Origin: Inia geoffrensis
Lineage: Eukaryota; Chordata; Mammalia; Artiodactyla; Iniidae
Assembly (NCBI GenBank): GCA_036417435.1
Contig: CM070901.1
Location: 8,902,001 to 8,966,000, forward strand
Direction: 5' to 3'
Length of the DNA: 64,000 bases
How positions within the stretch are numbered: position 1 is the stretch's first letter; the number at the start of each line of letters is the position of its first letter. The notes beneath the pieces were generated by a model. That model worked only from the letters and a program-made list of their open reading frames with translations. It was not told where the DNA came from and searched no databases. This document shows, piece by piece, positions 12,001-24,000 of the stretch. Position numbers and translations under genes: made by a program.

Positions 12001-15000
12001 TTACTTCACTCTGTATGACAGACTCTAGGTCCATCCATCTCACTACAAATAACTCAATTTCGTTTCTTCTTAGGGCTCAGGAATATACCATTATATATAT
12101 GTGCCACATCTTCTTTATCCATTCATCTGCTGATAGACACTTAGGTTGCTTCAATGTCCTGGCTATTGTAAATAGAGCTGCAGTGAACATTGTGGTACAT
12201 GACTCTTTTTGAATTATGGTTTTCTCAGGGTATATGCCCAGTAGTGGGATTGCTGGGTCGTATGGTACTTCTATATTAAGTTTTTTAAGGAACCTCCATA
12301 CTGTTCTCCATAGTGGATGTATCAGTTTACATTCCCACCAACAGGGCAAGTGGGTTCCCTTTCTCCACACCCTCTCCGGCATTTATTGTTTGTAGATTTT
12401 TTGATGATGGCCATTCTGACTGGTGTGAGATGATATCTCATTGTAGTTTTGATTTGCATTTCTCTAATGATTAATGATGTTGAGCATTCTTTCATATGTT
12501 TGTTGGCTATATCTTCTTTAGAGAAATGTCTATTTAGGTCTTCTGCCCATTTTTGGATTGGGTTGTTTGTTTTTTTAATATTGAGATGCATGAGCTGCTT
12601 GTACATTTTGGAGATTAATCCTTTGTCAGTTGCCTCATTTGCAAATATTTTCTCCCATTCTGAGGGTTGTCTTTTGGTCTTGTTTATGGTTTCCAATGCT
12701 GTGCAAAAGCTTTTAAGTGTCATTAGCTCCCATTTGTTTATTTTTGTTTTTATTTCCATTTTTCTAGGAGGTGGGTCAAAAAGGATCTTGCTGTGATTTA
12801 TGTCATAGAGTGTTCTGCCTATGTTTTCCTCTAAGAGTTTGATAGTGTCTGGCCTTATATTTAGGTCTTTAATCCATTTTGAGTTTATTTTTGTGTATGG
12901 TGTTAGGGTGTGTTCTAATTTTATTCTTTTACATGTAGCTGTCCAGTTTTCCCAGCACCACTTATTGAAGAGGCTGTCTTTTCTCCACTGTATATTCTTC
13001 CTTCTTTTATCAAAGATAAGGTGACCATATGTGCGTGGGTTTATCTCTGGGCTTTCTATCCTGTTCCATTGATCTATATTTCTGTTGTTGTGCCAGTACC
13101 GTACTCTTTTGATTACTGTAGCTTTGTAGTATAGTCTGAAGTTAGGGAGCCTGATTCCTACAGCTCCGTTTTTCGTTCTCAAGATTGCTTTGGCTATTCG
13201 GGGTCTTTTGTGTTTCCATACAAATTGTGAAACTTTTTGTCCTAGTTCTGTGAAAAATGCCAGTGGTAGTTTGATAGGGATTGCATTGAATCTGTAGATT
13301 GCTTTGGGGAGTATAGTCATTTTCACAATGTTGATTTTTCCAATCCAAGAACATGGTATATCTCTCCATCTATTTGTATCATCTTTAATTTCTTTCATCA
13401 GTGTCTTGTAATTTTCTGCATACAGGTCTTTTGTCTCCTTAGGTAGGTTTATTCCTAGATATTTTATTCTTTTTGTTGCAGTGGTAAATGGGAGTGTTTT
13501 CTTGATTTCACTTTCAGATTTTTCATCATTAGTGTATAGGAATGCCAGAGATTTCTGTGCATTAATTTTGTATCCTGCTACTTTACCAAATTCATTGATT
13601 AGCTCTAGTAGTTTTCTGGTAGCATCTTTAGGATTCTCTATGTATAATATCATGTCATCTGCAAACAGTGACAGCTTTACTTCTTCTTTTCCGATTTGGA
13701 TTCCTTTTATTTCCTTTTCTTCTCTGATTGCTGTGGCTAAAACTTCCAAAACTATGTTGAATAAGAGTGGTGAGAGTGGGCAACCTTGTCTTGTTCCTGA
13801 TCTTAGTGGAAATGCTTTCAGTTTTTCACCATTGAGGATGATGTTGGCTGTGGGTTTGTCATATATGGCCTTTATTATGTTGAGGAAAGTCCCTCTGTGC
13901 CTACTTTCTGCAGGGTTTTTATCATAAATGGGTGTTGAATTTTGTCGAAAGCTTTCTCTGCATCTATTGAGATGATCATATGGTTTTTCTCTTTCAATTT
14001 GTTAATATGGTGTATCACATTGATAGATTTGTGTATATTGAAGAATCCTTGCATTTCTGGCATAAACCCCACTTGATCATGGTGTATGATCCTTTAAATA
14101 TGCTGTTGGATTCTGTTTGATAATATTTTGTTGAGGATTTTGACATCTGTGTTCATCAGTGATATTAGCCTGTAGTTTTCTTTCTTTGTGACATCTTTGT
14201 CTGGTTTTGGTGTCAGGGTGATGGTGGCCTCGTAGAATGAGTGTGGGAGTGTTCCTCCCTCTGCTGTATTTTGGAAGAATTTGTGAGGGATGGGTGTTAG
14301 CTCTTCGCTAAATGTTTGTTGGACTTGGCCTGTGAAACCATCTGTTCCTGGGCTTTTGTTTGTTGGAATATTTTTAATCACAGTTTCAATTTCAATGCTT
14401 GTGATTTGTCTGTTCATATTTTCTATTTCTTCCTGATTCATTCTTGACAGGTTGTGCATTTCTAAGAATTTGTCCATTTCTTCCAGGTTGTCCATTTTAT
14501 TGGCATATAGCTGCTTGTAGTAATCTCTCACGACCCTTTGTATTTCTGCAGTGTCAGTTGTTATTTCTCCTTTTTCATTTCTCATTCTGTTGATTTGAGT
14601 CTTCTCCCTTTTTTTCTTGATGAGTCTGGCTAATGGTTTATCAATTTTGTTTATATTCTCAAAGAACCAGCTTCTAGTTTCATTGATCTCTGCTATCGTT
14701 TCCCTCATTTCTTTTTCATTTATTTCTGATCTGATGTTTATGATTTCTTTCCTTCTGCTAATTTTGGGTTTTGTTTTGTTTTTCTTTCTCTAATTGCTTT
14801 AGGTGTAAGGTTAGGTTGTTTATTTGAGATGTTTCTTGTTTCTTAAGGTAGGATTGTATTGCTATAAACTTCCTTCTTAGGACTGCTTTTGCTGCATCCC
14901 ATAGGTTTTGGGTCATTGTGTTTTCATTGTCCTTTGTTTCTCGGTATTTTTTGATTTCCTCTTTGAATTCTTCAGTGATGTCTTGGTTATTAAGTAGTGT

Positions 15001-18000
15001 ATTGTTTAGCCTAAACGTGTTTGAATTTTTTACAGATGTTTTCCTGCAGTTGATATCTAGTCTCACAGCATTGTGGTCGGGAAAGGTACTTGATACGGTT
15101 TCAATTTTCTTAAATTTACCAAGGCTTGATTTGACCCAAGATATGATCTGTCCTGTAGAATGTTCCGTGAGCACTTGAGAAGAAGGTGTATTCTGTTGTT
15201 TTTGGATGGAATGTCCTATAAATATCATTTAAGTCCATCTTGTTTAACATATCTTTTAAAGCTTGTGTTCCCTTTTTTGTTTTCATTTTGGGTGATCTGT
15301 CCATTGGTGAAAGTGGGGTGTTAAAGTCCCCTACTATGAATGTATTACTGTCGATTTCCCCTTTTATGGCTGTTAGTATTTGCCTTATGTATTGAGGTGC
15401 TCCTATGTTGGGTACATAAATATTTACAATTGTTATATCTTCTTGCATTGATCCCTTGATCATTATGTAGTGTCCTTCTTTGTCTCTTGTAATAGTCTTT
15501 GTTTTAAAGTCTATTTTGTCTGATATGAGAATTGCTACTCCAGCTTTCTTTTGATTTCCATTTACATGGAGTATCTTTTTCCATCCCCTCACTTTCAGTC
15601 TGTATGTGTCCCTAGGTCTGAGGTGGGTCTCATGTAGACAACATATATATGGGTCTTGTTTTTGTATCCATTCAGCCAGTCTATGTCTTTTGGTTGGAGC
15701 ATTTAATCCATTTACATTTAAGGTAATTATCGATATGTATGTTTCTATTACCATTTTCTTAATTGTTTTGGGTTTGTTACTGTAGGTCTTTTCCTTCTCT
15801 TGTGTTTCCTGCCTAGAGAAGTTCCTTTAGCATTTGTTGTAAAGCTGGTTTGGTGGTGCTGAATTCTCTTAGCTTTTGCTTGCCTGTAAAGGTTTCAATT
15901 TCTCCATCAAATCTCAATGAGATCCTTGCTGGGTAGAGTGATCTTGGTTGTAAGTTTTTCTCATTCATCACTTTAAATATGCCCTGACACTCCCTTCTGG
16001 CTTGCAGAGTTTCTGCTGAAATGTCATTATTAATATTTCTGCTGAAATATTAACCTTATGGGGATTCCCTTGTGTGTTATTTGTTGTTTTTCCTTTGTTG
16101 CTTTTAATACTTTTTCTTTGTATTTAATTTTTGATAGCTTCATTACAATGCGTCTTGGCATGTTTCTCCTTGGATTTATCCTGTATGGGACTCTCTGTGT
16201 TTCCTGGACTTGATTAACTATTTCCTTTCCCATATTAGGGAAGTTTTCAACTATAATCTCTTCAAATATTTTCTCAGTCCCTTTTTTTTTCTCTTCTTCT
16301 TCTGGGACCCCAATAATGTGAATGTTGGTGCGTTTAATTTTGTCCCAGAGGTCTCTGAGACTGTCCTCAATTCTTTTCATTCTTTTTTCTTTATTCTGCT
16401 CTGCAGTAGTTATTTCCACTATTTTATCTTCCTTGTCACTTATCTGTTCTTCTGCCTCAGGTATTCTGCTATTGATCCCTTCTAGAGAATTTTTAATTTC
16501 ATTTATTGTGTTGTTCATCACTGTTTGTTTGCTGTTTAGTTCTTCTGGTTCCTTGCTAAACGTTTCTTGTGTTTTCTTCATTCGATTTCTAAGAGTTTCG
16601 ATCATCTTTACTACCATTATTCTGAATTCTTTTTCAGGTAGACTGCCTATTTCCTCTTCATTTGTTAGGTCTGGTGTGTTTTTACCTTGCTCCTTCATCT
16701 GCTGTGTGTTTCTCTGTCTTCTCAGTTTGCTTAACTCACTCTGTTTGGGGTCTCCTTTTCACAGGCTGCAAGTTCGTATTTCCCATTGTTTTTGGTATCT
16801 GTTCCCAGTGGCTAAGGTTGGTTCAGTGGGTTGTGTAGGATTCCTGGTGGAGGGGAGTAGTGCCTGTGTTCTGGTAGATGAGGCTGGATCTTGTCTTTCT
16901 GGTGGGCAGGTCCACATCTAGTCGTGTGTTTTGGGGTATATGTGGACTTATTATGATTTTAGGCAGCCTCTCTGCTAATGGGTGGGGTTGTGTTCCTGTT
17001 TTGCTAGTTTGGGGCATAGGGTGTCCAGCACTGTAGCTTGCTGGTCATTGAGTGAAGCTGGGTCTTGGCGTTGAGATGGAGATGTCTGCGAGATTTTTGC
17101 CGTTTGATATTACGTGGAGCTGGGAGGTCTCTTGTGGACCAGTGTCCTGAACTTGGCTCTCCCACCTCAGGGGCACAGCAGTGATCCCTGGATGGAGCAC
17201 CAAGACCGTGTCATCCACACGGCTCAGAAATAAAGGGAGAAAAAAGAGAAAGGAAGGAAGGAAGAAGGAAGGAAGGAAGGAAGGAAGGAAGGAAGGAGAT
17301 AAAATAAAATAGTTATTAAAATAAAAAATAATTATTAAAAAAAATTTTTTTAAGTAATAAAAGAAAGAAAAGAGCAACCAAACCAAAAATCAAATCCACC
17401 AATGGTAACAAGTGCTAAAAATTATACTAAGAAAAAAAGAAAAAACGGACAGAGAGTACTCTAGAACAAATGGTAAAAGCAAAGCTGTACAGACAAAATA
17501 ACACACAGAAGCATACACATACACACTCACAAAAGAGAAAAAGGGAAAAAAAAATATATATATATATATAGTTGCTCCCAAAGTCCACCTCCTCAATTTG
17601 GGATGATTCGCTGTCTATTCATGTGTTCCACAGATGCAGGTACAGCAAGTTGATTGTGGAGATTTAATCTGCTGCTCCTGAGGCTGCTGGGAGAGATTTC
17701 CCTTTCTCTTCTTTGTTCTCACAGCTCACAGGGGCTCAGCTTTGGATTTGGACCCGCCTCTGCCTGTAGGTTGCCTGAGGGCGTCTGTTCTTTGCTCAGA
17801 TAGGACGGGGTTAAAGGAGCCGCTGATTCGGGGGCTCTGGCTCACTCAGGCCAGCGGGTGGGAGGGGTACTGATGCGGGGTGGGCCTTAGGCGGCAGAGG
17901 CCAGCATGACGTTGCACCAGCCTGAGGCACGCTGTGCGTTCTCCCGGGGAAGTCGTCCCTGGATCACGGGACCCTGGCAATGGCGGGCTGCACAGGCTCC

Positions 18001-21000
18001 CCTGAAGTGGATAGTGACCTGTGCTCGCACACAGGCTTCTTTGTGGCGGCAGCAGCAGCCTTAGCGTCTCATGCTCGTCTCTGGGGTCTGTGCTGATTGC
18101 TGCGGCTCACGCCCGTCTGTGGACCTCCTTTAAGCGGCGCTCTTAAACCCCTCTCCTCGCGCATCAGGAAACAAAGAGGAAAGAAAAAGTCTCTTGCCTC
18201 TTCGGCAGCTCCAGATTTTTTCCCGGACTCCCTCCCGGCTAGCCGTGGTGCACTAGCCTCTTCAGGCTGTGTTCACGCTGCCAACCCCAGCCCTCTCCCT
18301 GCATCCTGACCGAAGCCCAAGCCTCAGCTCCCAGCCCCGCCCGTCCCGGCAGGTGAGCAGACAAGCCTCTCGGGCTGGTGAGTGCCGGTCGGCCCTGAAC
18401 CTCTGTGCGGGAATCTCTCCGCTTTGCCCTCCGCACCCCTGTGGCTGCGCTCTCTTCCGCGGCTCCGAAGCTTCCCCCTCCGCCACCCACAGTCTCCGGC
18501 CGCAAAGGGGCTTCTAGTGTGTGGAAACCTTTCCTCCTTCACAGCTCCCTCCCACTGGTGCAGGTCCCGTCCCTGTCCTTTTGTCTCTGTTTATTGTATT
18601 TTCTTTTGCCCTACCCAGGTACGTGGGGGAGTTTCTTGCCTTTTGGGAGGTCTGAGGTCTTCCGCCAGCATTCAGTAGATGTTCTGTAGGAGTTATGCCA
18701 CATGTAGATGTATTTCTGACGTATTTGTGGGGAGGAAGGTGATGGCCGCATTTTACTCTTCCGCCATCTTAAAGCTCCGCCTGATAAGCTTTTTTCAGAG
18801 AGTGAAAAGAGTGAAGGAAACTTCGAATTTTGTAGGACTTTGAAAATGGTACTTATTCAATTTGTCATGTTTGTCACAGTAGAAAAAGCAGTTTTTCATT
18901 TTAAGCTCAGTTGAAGGCAGGGATTGTTCTTTTTCTTTCTGTTGCTTACCACAGTGTCAGGATACTGCTTTGCAACACACTTAACAGCCAGCAATGTGAT
19001 TTTTAGAATACATGGACCTTGGACTAGTAGGATTTCTTCAGGTGGAAGTGGTAGGGACTGGCTCCAGAGTATTTCAGGCAGGAAAAAGGAGAGCCGAGTA
19101 TATGGTGACAGGAAAGTAAGGGATGAAAACTTGAATGTTATCTTTTATTTTATGTGATATAAAAAAAAACCCTACCTCTTATTCATATATTCCTTGCAGT
19201 GTTGTTACATAATTAACGAATTTTTAATATTTACCTAAAATAAAACTAAGCTTTTAGAATCTTTGCTACACCGTTGGAGAATGCTTTGTTCAAAAAAATA
19301 AAATGATTCTCATACTGATATAAAATGAACATGTTAAGATTTTATTTAGTTCATTAATTGAGCAAACCTGTAAGATGTCACAACTAGTTCAAAGAAGTCA
19401 AAGACGCTCAAATTTATATGAAGTATAGGAATGTTGAAACGAATTCACAAAAGATGGAAACTTTTTTATTCCCCTATGGGAAGGGAAGTAAATTGAACCT
19501 CTACCAGACAGTGAAAGGTTGCAATCATGTAACTTGGGAGAGCATACTGTAGACAATGCATAGTTTTCCACTGAAGCACAGACAGTCCCTACAGTCTCTT
19601 TGCTTTTGGTCAAAAATAATGTTAAAGAAAGATTGTTCTTAATCACACAATAAAGCTGGTCTCATTAGGCATGGCCTTATTATTTACATAGGTGTAGTAG
19701 CAAGAGTGTTAATTTATCACGTGGACCTTCTACGTTTGCTTTCCTTTTTTCTTTTCTTTTTTTTTTTTTTTTAAGATTTAATTTTATTTATTTTTGGCTG
19801 TGTTGGATCTTCGTTTGCTGTGAGTGGGCTTTCTCTAGTTGTGGTGAATGGGGGCTACTCTTCGTTGCAGTGCGCCAGCTTCTCATTGCAGTGGTTTCCC
19901 TTGTTGCAGAGCACAGGCTCTAGGCACGCCGGCTTCAGTAGTTGTGGCACACAGGCTCAGTAGTTGTGGCACACAGGCTTAGTTGCTCTGCGGTATGCAG
20001 GATCTTCCCGGACCAGGGTTCGAACCCGTGTCCCTTGCATTAGCAGGTGGATTCTTATCCACTGCACCACCAGGGAAGTCCCTCTAAGTTTGCTTTTCAT
20101 AAGTTAAGTTTTCATAAATTATCTCAGATTAGTTTTAAAACCCTCTGTTATTTGCTAAGCCAAGAGTAGGAAGCAACACCCAGGGAACTCTCTCCACATG
20201 TTTTATTGTAATTAGTCTTTATTCTCAATGGCAATGGAAGTCTCATTATTTCTCATATTTTTTTTTATGGGAATGGAGGATATTCTTCCATTACTATTTT
20301 GAGTTGGAGGCAAAAATTAAAATATCAGAAACTCAGTGAAAATACAAAGTTAGTGTGGTTTGATATATGTTTTATTTTCAGATTGAAAATATCAGAAGGA
20401 AGCATAATTATTTGCCGTTCATTATGGAATTATTAAAGACTTTAGCAGAACACCAGCAGTTAATACCACTAGTAGAAAAGGTAAGTATTTTACTGGTGAA
20501 TACTTAAATTAGATTTAGATTCTCCAAAAAATGTTATTTGGCTTGAGAAGAGATAAAATTTGTTGAAGCTTTTTATTTTCATTTTTTTGCTCTTACTTAC
20601 TATTTTTCATCTAGAGGAACAATAGTTCAATCTAATATTGCAAAATAAAAATAAGGAATTGCATTACTGCTTTAGCTTTCCAGAATCCTTAGTGTCAGGA
20701 ATTCAGGTTGTGCTATATTAGAATGAAATTTAAAACATTTTTCTTTGTTTAGCTGAAAACAAATTATTAATTTTAGTTATTGAAATAATAGATTTTTCTT
20801 ATTTAACTTAGCAAAAATTTGAATTATCATCGAAATTACTACTAGAATGAAGGGAGAAAAAACATAACCTAGCCTAAGAAATAGGTTTTCTTATTCCTAA
20901 GTTATTACTCTTTCCACTAAGGGAAAACTAGCATAGGTTAGTGAAAAATTTGGACCATTAACTTAAAGACTGGAATACATGGTAGGTTTTTTTTTCTTAT

Positions 21001-24000
21001 TAATTTTTAAGTTCATGAAGCAAAGATACATTTCAACCCAGCTGTTTGATATCATCATAAATTCTAAATAATACAAGATGTGAGTTAAGGCTTTTATATA
21101 TACCTAATTATCTAGATCCTGAACATATGCTTCAACTTTTAGCATTAAATGTAAAAATTTACATTTAAGAAAATTTAGAAGAGGACTGCTAAGTCTTCTC
21201 TTTTCCATATAGGTTTTTCTATTCATGTATCTCAGGGTGTTAAATCATAAAAGTCCAAGATGGGAAACTGATTTTTAAAGTTTTAGATTAACAATTAGGG
21301 TCCTATGATTCTCAAAATTGCCTGGTTAACAGAGTACCTCGATATTATATTCTTGGTATGAAACACTATGAAATATTTCTCTGTTGAAAATATTAAACAA
21401 AATGAAATATAGACTGTTATGCTCAATTGTATGATGTATCAGGTGTTAAGTATAGATAAATATTATTAGGGACCAGACAAATGTTATTAGAGAAATCTTA
21501 CATATATATGTTGTGCTTTAAAATTGGCCTGTGAGTAAACTTTTTTGGGCAAATTAAGAAAAGGACCATTCTTATTTGATTTTAATGACAGTATATTTCC
21601 ATAATTTTTTAAAAAGCATAGATAGAGTACAATAGCTTTTCAGCTTTTACATTAGAACCATAATTCCTTAGTTCACATTATTTTGGACACAGGGTGGCAG
21701 TATATGAATGCCTAGTGTTAGTGGAATACCAACTCAGTCTCTTCTTGTGTTTGCATTTGTTTCATTGAATATAATACAAAGACATTGTATGTCTGTTTTA
21801 TTGAAAGGGTAGTTACTGACTTGCTTGTTCTTTGACTAATAATATTGTACAAGCAATACTGAGATATATTTCTGTATAGATACTATACAGAAAGATACGT
21901 ATATGCAGTATCTTTCATGTGCCTAGATTCTGAAGGGAATTCAGATTCATTATTTGATTAAAATTTTTGAAATGTTTTGATTATTTATCCAACATTTATC
22001 TAGCTGAAACTATATTTGAGGCAGTCTCTTAAAGTCAGTGGATATACACATAATTAAGACGCATTTTTCTGTCTTAAGCAACTTAGTTGGGGAAAGGAAT
22101 ACATGATTATAGTACTGTGCTGGACAGTATTATTCTGATAAGTGCTAGAATAAAGTCATGCTAAAGATTCTGGGGGATCACAGGGTAGCTCCTAAATAGC
22201 TTTGTGCCACTTAAAATTTCACGTCCACAAATTTTGAATCTGTGGTTAGAATTAAATGCTTTAATTTCTGCCACTAATCAGTTTCCTTTAGCACAAATAT
22301 ATTTTTCATCTTATTTTGAAAAAAGAAATCATATATCATATTGAAATATCACTTTCTGCTGGTAAATGCAAATGTTAAAAATTAAAAAAACAATAGATTA
22401 AGATTCGATTTTATAATTATATCCACTATAAAGACTTTAGTAGTGAAGATTACTTAATAAGTAATACTTCTAAGAAAAGAATTACATGCAGAATTCAGAA
22501 ATGGATTATTATGTCAAAAATCTTCCCCTTCCCCCCAGTGCCAAGTGAAAGTAGAAAAGATGTGGCTAGTCTAGGCACTGTTGCTACTCACTAAAGCCAT
22601 CCAGGATCAGATTTCTGAGTAATTGGAGGCAGGTCCTGACTGCCTGTGATGGTGTGGAAGTATTTGACCTGTGGAAATCTTTTCATTTTACAAAATAACA
22701 AAGAGTGAGGACTTTGATTCTCCCAAGAGCATGCGGCTTTAATGAATTAGGTTAAGATATTGCCATATAAGTGTTCTTGTTCTATGAAGCTTCTGTTCTT
22801 ATCTGATCAGTTCATTGAGTATACATTACATAAAGATTGCTCAGGAGGTAACCTAAAAATATAGTTATAAAACTTCTTGTGCCATATACCAAATCTGTTC
22901 CTTAAAATATAAAATAAAATCAGCTATATTAAGATTTCATTTGTAAAACTGTTATTCAGATACATTTACAATTCTTTTAAAATTTTATCTCAACCTTTAT
23001 ATGTATTTCTGAATCATTGTCTATCCCAGGTTTTTAATAACCACCAAAAACCTACCATAATTTATAATGACAGATTTTGTTGCTATGGGGGATTCAAAGC
23101 ACAGTACTGAATTTTGTGTAGATTTTACCAAGACATTATAATTCAGTTGGTAATAAATAATCTTCAGAACTTACTTTTTCTATCTCTTAATAGAAATAAG
23201 GTAGAAGAATAAAGTTATCTGCAATAATATGTACATTAATACCTATGATTACAGAATTATCTGACTTCAGTCAGCAGTTTTTAGTATCTCACTAGCACAC
23301 TAAATAGAAGGAAAGTATTTCTTAACAGTGAACATTTTTTCCATGCTATTTTGAAATACAATATTTTTTATTTTTCAACAAAGGCAAAACAGAATACAGG
23401 CTTTCAGTTTAAATCTCAGATATGTTACTTAGCTGTTATGTTATTAGCTGTTGCTTTTAGGCAAGTTATTTACTTTATTATAGAATCTATTTCCTCATCT
23501 ATAAGTTGGTAATCACACTTCACATTCTTAAGGATTAAATGAGATAATATTGGTCAAGTTCATAATATGTGCTCAATAAATGGTAGTAATTATTTTTAAC
23601 TTATTTAGCTTACCCTTAGTTTTATTGAATTATATAGTTTAATACATGTGTGGATACTCTGCATTATATGTCTTTGCTTTTTAAATTATGTTGTAAAATT
23701 TATGTCATTAACCAGTAGATTGATTCCGGTTAATCCTAGTAAACTTCCTGTATATTCAGAGATCACTAAGAAAAGAGGTACATATTTTTATTTCCAAATT
23801 ACATCTAAAATTGAATAGTATTTTTATTATTTGGAAACAGAAGACTTGAGAAATTGTACATATCAAATTACAAATTATTCTTGTTATTAAAAATGTTTAT
23901 GCAGGCAATTTAAAAATTTTTATATGGTACGTATAACATATTTACTCTTAATATATTCTAAGGCATTGCACTTAATTTTATCATACGGTTGTATGATAAT

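Larger units (their letters stand above)
11572..18780 (-). mobile_element. Essentially full-length L1, coding-defective (copy A)
   Basis: A perfect 15-bp target-site duplication, CTGATAAGCTTTTTT, lies at 11557-11571 and 18781-18795. The element reads on the - strand: 5' UTR (18,780 to about 16,730), ORF1 remnant (16,725-15,813), ORF2 remnant (15,754 to about 11,800), 3' UTR and poly-A (poly-T on +). The 5' end carries AAGATGGCGG (complement of 18761-18770), the YY1-type motif seen at mammalian L1 starts. The 5' UTR is GC- and CpG-rich at 17,700-18,780 and contains an AAGG-repeat tract on the + strand (17,256-17,298). The complete 5' end shows full-length insertion, but both ORFs are now broken. 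Confidence 0.95.
10495..20381 (+). other. UCHL5 intron (9,887 nt) holding a full-length L1
   Basis: The intron contains a 7.2-kb antisense L1 (11,572-18,780) and a long CHR SINE (19,743-20,082). The flanks 10,495-11,556 and 18,796-19,728 are AT-rich unique sequence with nothing recognisable. Confidence 0.9.

Noticed and set aside
16322..16921. 199-codon + strand open frame
   Set aside because: Antisense shadow of L1 copy A ORF1 and 5' UTR.
17256..17298. CRISPR-like or regulatory array of short repeats
   Set aside because: Simple GGAA microsatellite within the L1 5' UTR, without spacers; the same tract is in copy B.
17700..18780. CpG-island-like region as a host gene promoter
   Set aside because: It lies inside the L1 5' UTR within a target-site-duplicated element. 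The same holds for 41,880-42,720.
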